A stretch of DNA of 64,000 nucleotides from Bacteroidales bacterium (GTDB lineage Bacteria; Bacteroidota; Bacteroidia; Bacteroidales; Tenuifilaceae): positions 86,772 through 150,771 of the forward strand of contig JACABB010000006.1 of NCBI GenBank assembly GCA_013376985.1, in the 5' to 3' direction. The stretch's first letter is position 1; each line of letters starts with the position of its first letter. The notes under the pieces are model-generated. The model had not been told where the DNA came from, did no database searches, and saw only the letters and a list, made by a program, of their open reading frames with translations. This document shows positions 54,701 through 60,275 of the stretch, in pieces. The position numbers and the translations under genes were made by a program.

Positions 54701-56136
54701 TAATTAATAATACTATTAGGGAAATGTCCAATTATATTTATTCTCAAATTAATTTAATAGATAAGCAACAAACTCAGCCCATAAAACCTGTTGTCGCAAC
54801 CAAAGAATTTCATCCATTATCTTCTAGCCAAAAACGTCTCTTTATTTTAAACCAGATGGATTTGGATAATGCTGGCTATAATATCTCAAAAGTTTTTTTG
54901 CTTGAAGGAAAGATTGATAAGAAAAAACTTGAAACTTCATTTATTAAACTTATTAATAGACATGCCATTTTAAGAACCTCATTTTACATGCATGATAATG
55001 AGCCTGTTCAAAAAATACTTGACAAATTTGATTTTAAAATAACCGAAAAGGAACTAATTGACTACAATATTGATGATGAAATAAAAGAATTTATACAGGC
55101 GTTTGACTTACAAAAACCACCACATATCAGGGTATGTCTGGTAAAAGTTGGTGTGGAAAAATATTATTTAATGATTAATTTAGATCATATAGTATCTGAT
55201 GGGGTTTCTGTTTCAATATTAGTAGAGGAATTTAAAGAGATCTATTCTGGACAAGAACTACCCAGTTTAAAATTGCAATATAAAGATTATGCAGAGTACC
55301 AAAACTCAAATGAATTTAAAGATATTTTACAATCGCAAGAAAAGTACTGGTTGGAAAGGTTAAACAAAAAACTTATAACAAATTATCTTCCAATTGATTA
55401 CGATCGACCTGTAATACAAAGCATACAGGGTGATCATATATATTTTACAATTGATAATAAAACTACACAACAGATTAAGTTTTTATCAAGAGAATATGAA
55501 ACTACTTATTATGTATATATATTATCTGTATTAAATATTTTGATGGGAAAATATGCCAATTTGGATGATATCCTTATAGCATCACCTGTTAGTGGCAGGT
55601 CAAATCCTGACATACAAAAAATGATTGGCATGTTTGTAAACATGCTTATAATGAGGAATTTTCCTAGAAAAGACCGGACTTTTAGAGAATTTTTAAATGA
55701 GGTAAAGAAAAACAGCATAGAAGCATTTAAAAATCAAGACTATCCTTTCGAAGATCTTATTAAGAAACTTGAAATTTATGGTAATATGGGCAGAAACCCC
55801 TTATTACATGTTGTTTTTGCAATGCAAAACATGGAAAACGAAGAATTTGAATTAGAAGGAATCAAGATAACACCTTATGATTATGAGTATAAAAATGCCC
55901 AATTTGATTTACTTTTTGTGGCTATTGAAATGGGAGATGAAATATCAATCAAAATTGAATACTCAACGGAATTATTTAGTGAACCTACTATTATTAAAAT
56001 GAAAGAACGGTTCTTAGAAATACTAAAGCAAGTTATTGAATTTGAAAATATAGAAATAAGCAAAATTGAAATTTCACATCAATTAAGAGAACTTTCAAGC
56101 GTTCTTACAGGGAATGAAGATTTCCTTTTTGATTGA
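42724..56136 (+). CDS. Hybrid NRPS-PKS megasynthase, C-A(Asn)-T-E-C-A(Asn)-T-KS-AT*-KR-T-C
   Basis: Domains of the 4470-residue protein, by residue: C1 about 8-430 (HHLIADG, His140-141); A1 440-950 (code read from D648 onward: D-L-T-K-I-G-E-V-G-K, one step from the asparagine code; Lys933); T1 (Ser989, GGDS); E 1035-1470 (HHLAVDG, His1172-1173; EGHGRE 1311-1316); C2 1505-1950 (H1650-H1651-xxx-D1655-G; SPMQEGMLFH as in D-accepting domains); A2 1955-2480 (D2171 onward, D-L-T-K-I-G-E-I-G-K, again Asn-like; Lys2461); T2 (Ser2517, GGNS); KS 2583-3020 (Cys2754, His2890, His2928 present); degenerate AT about 3020-3420 (GFGLGE at 3203-3208 in place of GHSxGE); KR 3440-3930 (GGLGQIG 3667-3673; Lys3791, Ser3817, Tyr3828, Asn3832); T3 (Ser3969); C3 4030-4460 (DHIVSDG). 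No thioesterase. Expected chain: acyl-D-Asn-Asn-beta-hydroxy-ketide passed to the next protein. C2 to T2 straddles a drop in GC content near 48.95 kb. Confidence 0.93.
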   Translation: MRSKKDLLAKYPLTSYQHDIWLKHTLNPNNPLCNIGGTIEISGSLDYQRLNGAINRAISSNDALRIQIEERDGKPIQAFMPELKYELPYFDFSDRNDGKQFAKAWMQERFLEVFEFDNPLFDFALVRAEEKLFFLFTKAHHLIADGMGITQLNHEIADYYNNDGDGLAESVEKTSFKEQIRKDAEYLNSTSYQKDVEFWQNEYVTIPERLFNYNSKRESPQRISSKRVQYAIKRSEYGKIGDLCDRNSCTEFHYFMASASLYLCRLYGRDEIVIDIPVLNRDKKERRIICHCANAIPIRIKVDGSSTFIELLKDIKVRLANSYRHYKLSYGQIARALKLKNENLSDITISFEIYDRKINYINTETHSDTLSHQHEQQVLNIQINPASVNEDTIIYIDYLLEIFNDKFPIESLISHLKTITNDTLQNPEKKIRDIEILTAREKHQLLEEWNDTAADYPKDRCVHQLFEEQVEKTPDNIAVVFGNKRLTYKELNKRANIAAHHLKDTHHVRPGDLVGIQLDRSEKMIISILGILKAGGAYVPIDPEYPEARIAYITQNSLLKTIIRDNDGGLFIDTDTVLTLGYNDTNPVTAVNVEAPAYVIYTSGSTGEPKGTVIRHINFVNYISWAKGFYFTDESTGNFGLFTSISFDLTTTCIFLSLLRGKTLEVFNQGEGIDTILRHTFASTSIDCVKLTPSHIALLGRLGIEKSPMKIAIVGGESLLNDHVRILKGLNKDIQIVNEYGPTEATVGCIVKDIKDVNEFILIGKPIANTKIYVINDNALAPIGVPGEICIGGDGVAKEYLHRPDLTKEKFIKNPFNSDSESRLYKTGDLARWLPCGDIEYMGRIDEQVKINGYRVELGEVEAALNKLEGISSSAVIANDDGSGKKRLIAYIASPKELNIERIRAALSLTLPDYMIPALFIKLDTLPLTPNGKIDKKTLQGLKNATRSVTEYIAPSTEMQKKLIKIWEDLFNRASIGICDNFFELGGDSILSIQIASRAKLMGVSFSPNDILKYQTIEKLAKICTAQKSDTIADQGLIVGEIGLTPIQSWFFENDFNNKNHYNQAVTLRVKEYIEPEILKNALNAIVQQHDVLRLKFKFENNKWHQYFKNDFIHNLEIINIVDKEAKDLSATIEYYGREIQTGLSITTGNIFRSVLFQTTSNSDNYLLLVIHHLAVDGVSWRILIDDLKKACQQQLEGKNIDLGVKTSSFKQWSERLCNHVQSDTIAKELPFWTSTVSKYNISLPLDKHAGENIVSSAKNVSHKLSKGLTRQLLHQTSRAYNTEINDLLLTALALSVNNWTGQNTVSLHLEGHGREELYSDTDLSRTIGWFTSLFPVCLKADRNTEIGHAIKSIKEQLRAIPSKGIGYGILRYLSSNHEIQESLKMLGNRCICFNYLGQFNDLEEKDSSIISISNQPSGISSCPTNQRTSAIDINLFVSNEQLVINWTYSENLHERNTIEALAQNYTTQLERVIEHCIQPESKGFTPSDFPLCKISQEELDKYVLTGIELSNIENIYPLSPMQEGMLFHTLYALGSEMYITQLAVDILGELDIEHFKQVWQHITDTHSVLRTSFVYQGLQTPVQRVHKKVTSGITLIDYSEMPEIGQKNAIDQLQEEQRRAGFDLTIAPLSSIILAKTAENHHTFIWTHHHMLIDGWSTPIIFKELFQHYNSLVNNQEISLKPDKYEEFIKYLSELDRTEEDAFWEEYLEGFTSPTEISIGSGSNNLKQEANHDKQGFALSTEDTDLLKAFTQKHHITINTLVQGAWSRLMSTYSGDDDIVFGITVAGRPSELEKVEEKVGLFINTLPLRIKVGADENVLDWLKKIQEQQNQVLEHQYTPLVRIQPLSGVPSSEILFKSILVFENYPIEKSLANDAGALNIANIRSFERTNYPITIAVSAGEHLKIDISYDSSLHSGDAIFRLLGHLNETLLNITQNADGAVSCIEILTPAEKHQLLVEWNDTSVDYPKDKTIIDLFEEQAEKTPNNIAVVFEEEKLTYRELNESANQLGWYLQSRGVKPDTLVGVCMDRSLDMIVGLYAILKAGGAYVPIDPNYPKDRIDYMIKDSECRIILTQESIKPILSPNNQTDIISLDLKQIIEEIGKESIEKVISKVHLNNFIYCIYTSGSTGNPKGTIITHNNFVNYITWAKEFYIKNSNIGNFGLFTSISFDLTVTCIFLPLLNGKTLEIFDQNEDITTILRNNFQSNKIDCIKLTPSHISLLNELEIKNSNIKLAIVGGEELLNSHVLILKNLNSEIRIINEYGPTEATIGCLVKEITNSNEKILIGKPIYNTKIFILSKNKIVPVGVPGEIHIAGHGVAKGYLFQPELTKQKFVTNHFDNKANSTMYKTGDLAQYLSDGNIDFLGRIDEQIKINGFRIELGEIEAILNAFNEISLSAVLVKMDNNGNKQLVAFFVPSTKNNADILDIDQIKEKLSTFLPNYMIPSIFVKMNKIPLTSNGKVDKKALNEFNIENIIKDKYLEPGSELEKKITNLLGQLLKTDKIGIKDNFFEIGGNSLILMRLSGLIKKELGINIPLSQFFKYTNIQQLSNYILDSQKSKNLSSFNTTLKESNKIHSEIKKSDKQIAIIGIACKFPGAKNINEFWNNLIEEKEVIKYFSDEELEEFGIESSVYKNENYIKVKGYLEDTEYFDTIFFGYSQKESDIMDPQLRLLHECTWEALENAGYNPFEYDKKIGLYIGASNNYLWFQQFIDTSKSQSELYDIINLIDRDNFATRLAYKLNLKGPAIMVQSACSTSLSTLHLACKSLQIGEADIAIGGCCSLSYPLKSGYFYQNGMIRSKNGHTCAFDEKANGIVDGNGIGLVVLKRLSDAIEDGDNIYAVIKGAAINNDGNRKAGYTAPSIIGQSDVINEALQNARVSASSIHFIETHGTGTKLGDAVEINALKSVFNNEKEKKIVLGAIKNNIGHLDVAAGIAGLIKTILILNNRQIPANIHFNNPNPDLEIENSPFYINKKLYSLENEKYPIRAGISSFGIGGTNAHFILEEYKMIENPLGTKRDWNLVLLSAKTEEALLETENKTINYLINHQDADIADIAYTLQIGRNSFEHRKSFLYSNRNQLMEHFDNQTPKYVNTSYHSGHISTSIIFVCHDLRAGSLKACYELYDNEHIIQKTMNHCFSVVYENTDINVKEYFVLLRRGQNTDETLGKEANQIKVEKLVIYIFYFALAQLLKKIGISPAGIVGFGLGEILALNISGIISFIDAIKLILNLDENFINLNYQESLHEQNNNKNLIIKNTVFSEKHKSILKNIQTQTPDFPYFNHSSNEWLTDRSADLSETITLSRENEKCNDILFKIEQPIWIEFGDDRTGELSNKKGSKVLFFNDEFKDESFSMLLFDNLSKLWLQGEKIKWNILYKNEKRKRIPLPSYPFERIKCCNKIKSKKESSVEKTINKEPIDKWLYIPNWKKKPVFILEKNIVYNVSLVFADNIGFTDSLYNELAKQSQKIIIVKYGTGFKKESSDTYTLDPDNKDDYLQLIQQLLHSNSIPDRIIHLCTLSNNFAETISINSVKEMNKIGYYSILNLIQAFSYYNIQKDLNLFVVTNNLFTILSNEPVLPENASIMGASIIVPQEYPHISCKHIDIELIPSKNNQLLNNLLKELQFINEDKFIGLRNKDRYIRTYDSIDVPVYENEILPLIKDNGIYLITGGLGQIGLILAQSLSEFKKIKLVLIGRSSFPSKEKWDILVRENPNTDIAKKIQSILNIESNGSKVYIYSADVADMDIFNPVVIDIEKNIGKINGVFQATGITGPQSHKSIHEIDKKYSETHFHSKIYTLITLDEVFRNKSLDFCVIFSSISSILGGIGFYSYASANIFQDLYVKWYNKKYDREWLSLNWDGWISSDLNETQLGTKLSHLLITPEEGKKIFHKVLNVPQLEQIIISTSDLNKRLIKWVNKPVNESNNKIISHRIQLTNTSLQQIEIILLEIYKDFFSNSKITLYDDFYDLGGDSLKAVTLSSQIHALLNIEIPIEEILINNTIREMSNYIYSQINLIDKQQTQPIKPVVATKEFHPLSSSQKRLFILNQMDLDNAGYNISKVFLLEGKIDKKKLETSFIKLINRHAILRTSFYMHDNEPVQKILDKFDFKITEKELIDYNIDDEIKEFIQAFDLQKPPHIRVCLVKVGVEKYYLMINLDHIVSDGVSVSILVEEFKEIYSGQELPSLKLQYKDYAEYQNSNEFKDILQSQEKYWLERLNKKLITNYLPIDYDRPVIQSIQGDHIYFTIDNKTTQQIKFLSREYETTYYVYILSVLNILMGKYANLDDILIASPVSGRSNPDIQKMIGMFVNMLIMRNFPRKDRTFREFLNEVKKNSIEAFKNQDYPFEDLIKKLEIYGNMGRNPLLHVVFAMQNMENEEFELEGIKITPYDYEYKNAQFDLLFVAIEMGDEISIKIEYSTELFSEPTIIKMKERFLEILKQVIEFENIEISKIEISHQLRELSSVLTGNEDFLFD

Positions 56137-56184
56137 GAAATTAAAATAAATAGTTATAAAAATAATATATAGTAATTATAATTT

Positions 56185-57156
56185 ATGAAACCAGCTTTTT
56201 CCAGAATTAGTCCAGTAAATATCAATGGACACAGCACAAATCGTTTAATGATTGTTCTTAAAACTAAAGGGTGTGAATATGCTTTAAACAATAATGGAGG
56301 ATGTTCCGTATGCGGCTTTACTAATAATGCAATCCCTAATATATCTGAAAAACAAATCATTAGTCAATTAACATATGCTCTTAAGAAGCATGATTTGCAG
56401 CAAGTAGAAGAAATAGATCTCCTTACTTTAGGATCATTTTTTAATGATAATGAAATAAGTTCAGCATTAAGAAGAAATCTATTAGAAATAATTGCAGAAC
56501 TGGATTTCATTAAAAGAGTATCTTTTGAATCCAGAGCTGAGTATATAACTACCGAAAAACTTTTAGAGTGCAGAAAAATACTCAGCAATAAAATTGTAGA
56601 ACTCGGAATCGGTCTTGAAAGCGCTGACAATTACATTAGAAATAGTATTATAAACAAAAACCTTTCAGAAGAGGATTTTTATAATGTAATGGTAAAACTT
56701 AAAGAAACTGGATACGATTTGTTGGTTTACTTATTAATTAAACCTCCAAGTTTAACCGAAAAACAAGCAATTGACGATGCAATTAAGAGTGTGAAATATG
56801 TATTTGAAAAAGCGTCGAAAATTAATTTAAAAGTAAGATATGCTCTGGAACCAGTTTTTATATGCGGGAACACCAAACTTGAAGACTTATACCTTAATTC
56901 AAAATACAAGCCTGCGAACTTATGGAGTATTTTGGAAGTTATCAAAAATGTAAAACAATACGGAGAAATATTTGTGGGCATGAGTGATGAGAGCCTCTCT
57001 TTAGGCAGAATGACCTTTAGTTGTGACAAGTGCTATGATAATATGATAAATGAAATAGAAAACTTTAACAAAACCAACAATCTAAATGGCATAAAAGCAT
57101 TAGAATGTGACTGTAAAATGGAATATCAAAAACAATTGGAAAAGGGACTGATATGA
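56185..57156 (+). CDS. Radical SAM enzyme with CX9CX2C cluster motif
   Basis: The 323-residue protein has Cys30, Cys40 and Cys43 in the segment TKGCEYALNNNGGCSVCGF, so the iron-sulfur ligands are spaced C-x9-C-x2-C instead of C-x3-C-x2-C. From memory this wide spacing and the RT/KTxGCxxxxxxGxCxxCxF context occur in the TIGR01210 (archaeosine synthase RaSEA-like) and Elp3-related families. The core follows with DLLTLGSFFNDNEIS, VSFESRAEY and VELGIGLESADNYIRN. Gene overlaps the next one by 4 bp (ATGA). Function in the cluster unknown; a tailoring or precursor step on an amino-acid-derived residue is inferred. Confidence 0.85.
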   Translation: MKPAFSRISPVNINGHSTNRLMIVLKTKGCEYALNNNGGCSVCGFTNNAIPNISEKQIISQLTYALKKHDLQQVEEIDLLTLGSFFNDNEISSALRRNLLEIIAELDFIKRVSFESRAEYITTEKLLECRKILSNKIVELGIGLESADNYIRNSIINKNLSEEDFYNVMVKLKETGYDLLVYLLIKPPSLTEKQAIDDAIKSVKYVFEKASKINLKVRYALEPVFICGNTKLEDLYLNSKYKPANLWSILEVIKNVKQYGEIFVGMSDESLSLGRMTFSCDKCYDNMINEIENFNKTNNLNGIKALECDCKMEYQKQLEKGLI

Positions 57157-58301
57157 AAATAAAACGCTATTACATGGAAGACTGGCTTAATGATTCCAGA
57201 GATTTGAAATATAACTTATCATCCAGCGGTTGTGAAGATTTTTATCTAAAAGATTTTCTTAAACTCATAAATGAAGATTGGAGCGTATTTGATACGATAT
57301 ATTTGGGGGATAATGATACATTGGGCTCACTTCAATTACGACAAGAAATTGCAAAATCATATAGCCAAGTGAATGTTAATGAAATAATGGTGGCTAACGG
57401 TACGTCCGAAGCGTTGTTCTGCTTGTTCAACGAATTACTTGATAAAGACGATGAAGTAATTGTTCCTTTTCCTGCTTTTCAGTGCCTATATGAGATACCT
57501 AAATCAATAGGTTGTAAATTAAAATATTTAAACCTTTTAGAATGTGACCAGTGGCGATTAGATATTGATAAACTGGAAAATATGATTTCGGATAAAACAA
57601 AATTAATAATTATTAATAACCCGCATAACCCATTTGGATGGACATTATCTGATAATGAAATAATTAGAATTGCTAAAATAGCAAAGAAGCATAACACTTA
57701 TTTGCTTTTCGATGAACACTATAGATTCCTTCCTTTAACAGAGGATTCTAAAATAATATCTTCAGGATATGATCTTTGTAAAAATATTCTAGAAGACCAT
57801 GTTTTTGCTACAGGATCAATTATCAAATGTTTTGGAATTGTTGGGATTCGGATTGGATGGCTTCTAAGCAACCAGCATATGTTAAATCTATGTCGTGATT
57901 ATAAAGATTATATAACCCATACTATCCCTGAAATTACGGACTGCATAGCTTATTTAGCTTTGAAAAATAAAGAAATAATCATTTCTGTAATGAAAAAAAG
58001 AATCATTGCAAATTTGAAATATCTAAATGAAATTATGTCGAGAAATCAGCACGTATTTGAATATAAAAAACCAACAGGGGGGATTGTTTGCTTTCCTAAA
58101 TTAAAAAATAGTATAAATACAAATGATTTTTGTGAACATCTCTTGAAAAAATACAAAGTCTCTGTTTTACCTGGTAGTTCTTTTGAAATCAAAGATCATA
58201 TTCGAATTAATATTGGTGTAGAGCCGTTAAAATTTCAATATGCAATGGACTTAGTTGAGAAATGTGTTGATGACTTTATAAAACCAGAAAGTATAGTCTA
58301 A
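57153..58301 (+). CDS. PLP-dependent aminotransferase-fold enzyme, capreomycidine-synthase-like
   Basis: The 382-residue fold-type I enzyme has the PLP Lys225 (ATGSIIKCFG, then IRIGW), the NNPHNPFG Asn motif and LFDEHYRF for the Asp that binds PLP nitrogen. Its N-terminus (MEDWLND, NLSSSGCEDF) and the ANGTSEALF segment recall VioD/OrfR, the capreomycidine synthases that cyclise 3-hydroxyarginine, rather than ordinary class I/II transaminases. The family assignment is by recollection. It overlaps the preceding radical SAM gene by 4 bp and is followed directly by the dehydrogenase gene, so coordinated production is likely. An ordinary aminotransferase role remains possible. Confidence 0.82.
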   Translation: MKIKRYYMEDWLNDSRDLKYNLSSSGCEDFYLKDFLKLINEDWSVFDTIYLGDNDTLGSLQLRQEIAKSYSQVNVNEIMVANGTSEALFCLFNELLDKDDEVIVPFPAFQCLYEIPKSIGCKLKYLNLLECDQWRLDIDKLENMISDKTKLIIINNPHNPFGWTLSDNEIIRIAKIAKKHNTYLLFDEHYRFLPLTEDSKIISSGYDLCKNILEDHVFATGSIIKCFGIVGIRIGWLLSNQHMLNLCRDYKDYITHTIPEITDCIAYLALKNKEIIISVMKKRIIANLKYLNEIMSRNQHVFEYKKPTGGIVCFPKLKNSINTNDFCEHLLKKYKVSVLPGSSFEIKDHIRINIGVEPLKFQYAMDLVEKCVDDFIKPESIV

Positions 58302-59174
58302 ATGGATATTAATAATAAAAAAATTGGCATCATAGGCTTCGGTAGGGTCGGTAAAATTATATCCCGATTATTAATGGAATATAATACTATTGAAACAATA
58401 TATATTTATTCCAAACATGGAAATATTGGTTTTATTGAAGAATTAAAACACATTAACCAATTTCATATTCAAGTCAAATCTTTTTCAGATTTCACAGATA
58501 TTGATAATGTCGATATTATTTTTGTTTCTTCTTCTGTTGATTACAATAGACTAGTAAAAAATAAAGATATTGTAGATATCTGGAAATTAGAGCTTGAGTA
58601 CAATATCAAAATCATAAATGACATTTTTACTCAACTAAAAAAAATTCAAAATAAAACAGTATTTGTGTATACGAATCCTGTTGATGTAATAGCTTATTAT
58701 ATTTTCAAATTAATTGATCCATCAAATTCTGTTTATGGCTTTGGTGTAAACCTCGATACCATGCGATTACATAACCTTATTACAAATCAAGGTTATGTTG
58801 TGGGTGAGCATGGAAACATGATGGTACCTATTGGTGTGTCTGACAATATTGATACATTATATCAAATAAGGGAAAGCATAATTAACTCCATAACTTTTGT
58901 AACAAAACACCAAGGATATACATCAATTAGCGTAGAGGTAGCAACCAAATTACTCCTAGATGCCATATTTACAAATGAAACCTGCGAAACCTTTACTTTA
59001 TCACATTATGATGCACAAGAAAATATATTTATAGGAAAGCCATTCCTTATTAAAAAAGACCAAATTGTATACTCTGAAATGAATTTAAACCCAGCGGAAA
59101 AAGTCTTATTTGCTGAAAGTATTCATAAGATTAAAAACGAAATAAAACAATATAACCATGAACAACATATTTGA
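58302..59174 (+). CDS. Lactate/malate dehydrogenase-like 2-hydroxyacid dehydrogenase
   Basis: The 290-residue protein shows the NAD-binding GFGRVGKI, the TNPVDVIAYY motif, substrate-binding Arg in LDTMRLHNL and catalytic His170 in VGEHGNMMVP. These are the LDH/MDH family active-site parts. The segment that normally forms the substrate loop (near residue 80-100, SSSVDYNRLVKNKDIVD) is divergent, so substrate is likely unusual. It begins right after the stop of the PLP gene and overlaps the next by 17 bp. An interconversion of a 2-oxo acid and 2-hydroxy acid for the NRPS is inferred. Confidence 0.82.
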   Translation: MDINNKKIGIIGFGRVGKIISRLLMEYNTIETIYIYSKHGNIGFIEELKHINQFHIQVKSFSDFTDIDNVDIIFVSSSVDYNRLVKNKDIVDIWKLELEYNIKIINDIFTQLKKIQNKTVFVYTNPVDVIAYYIFKLIDPSNSVYGFGVNLDTMRLHNLITNQGYVVGEHGNMMVPIGVSDNIDTLYQIRESIINSITFVTKHQGYTSISVEVATKLLLDAIFTNETCETFTLSHYDAQENIFIGKPFLIKKDQIVYSEMNLNPAEKVLFAESIHKIKNEIKQYNHEQHI

Positions 59175-60219
59175 ACTAATGAAAGAATATCAATGCGAGG
59201 AATTGCATTTTAGATATGATCAAAAAACAGGATTGCGTACAATCATTGCTATTAATAATACAGAATTAGCTGATGTAACATCTGGAGGTGCAAGACTTTA
59301 TGACTATAAAACAGAAGATGATGCTTTGGCAGATGTTTTAAAACTATCGCAGGCAATGACCTATAAGTGTGCCGCAGCTGGCATAAACTTAGGAGGGTCG
59401 AAGGCCGTATTGTGGAACACCGAAAAACAAAAAAGCAAAGACTTGCTAAAAATATTTGGGAAATTTGTCAACGATTTGGGAGGAAGATTTAGAACTGCTG
59501 TTGATCTTGGTTTGTCTAACGAGGATGGAAGGGTTATAAAAGAAGTATGTCCATACATTGAAGGGGAGTCTGATAATAATGATGGGTTCGATTGTGAGTC
59601 TGATGTAACGGCTTTGGGGGTTATAAAAGCAATGAAAGCAGGCTTGAAGTTTTTAAAAGGTTCTTCATCTCTTGATTCTGTAACTATTGCAATTCAAGGC
59701 TTAGGTTATGTTGGAGGTTATTTAGTAGAATTCTTGCAAGAGGAAAATGCTAAAATAATAGCAACCGATATAAAACCTGAACTTATTGATTTTTACAGAA
59801 AAAAATATCCTGAAATAGTTTTTGTTGAACCAGATCAAATCATATCACAAAAATGCGATATTTTTTGTCCTTCCGCTATTGGTGGGATTATTAATAAACA
59901 AACCATACCGCTACTTAATTGCACTTTAATATGTGGTGCTGCTAATAACCAACTTTTAAACCCTGAAAATGATATTCATGAGTTGGAGAAAAGAAGGATA
60001 CTCTATTTGCCCGATTTTATAGCCAATGCCGGGGGTATTATCCAAGCCGATGTTGAAATTAAAGGCGGAACAAAACAAAAAGCAATTGAAAATACTCAAA
60101 TTATTGAGAGGAATATTGAGTTTATTCTTAATCGATATAAGGACTCAGAATTAACTACAATAGATATTGCAAATGAACTTGTTAAAATCAAACTTTTAGA
60201 AAAAAAGAATGCAGGTTGA
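59158..60219 (+). CDS. Leucine/Glu/Phe/Val dehydrogenase-like amino acid dehydrogenase
   Basis: The 353-residue protein matches leucine dehydrogenase in layout: SGGARLYDY, the substrate-binding Lys70 (MTYKCAAAG), the catalytic Lys82 (NLGGSKAV), ESDVTALGVIKAMKAG and the NAD-binding GLGYVGGYLVEFL. In the family, a 2-amino acid is oxidatively deaminated with NAD+ to the 2-oxo acid. Overlap of 17 bp with the LDH-like gene suggests the two are made together. Substrate probably a non-standard residue of the product; not fixed by sequence. Confidence 0.88.
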   Translation: MNNIFELMKEYQCEELHFRYDQKTGLRTIIAINNTELADVTSGGARLYDYKTEDDALADVLKLSQAMTYKCAAAGINLGGSKAVLWNTEKQKSKDLLKIFGKFVNDLGGRFRTAVDLGLSNEDGRVIKEVCPYIEGESDNNDGFDCESDVTALGVIKAMKAGLKFLKGSSSLDSVTIAIQGLGYVGGYLVEFLQEENAKIIATDIKPELIDFYRKKYPEIVFVEPDQIISQKCDIFCPSAIGGIINKQTIPLLNCTLICGAANNQLLNPENDIHELEKRRILYLPDFIANAGGIIQADVEIKGGTKQKAIENTQIIERNIEFILNRYKDSELTTIDIANELVKIKLLEKKNAG

Positions 60220-60275
60220 TATAAATATATCTCATAGCCAAATTTTTATAGAACAATATAAAAGCATCGGAAATC

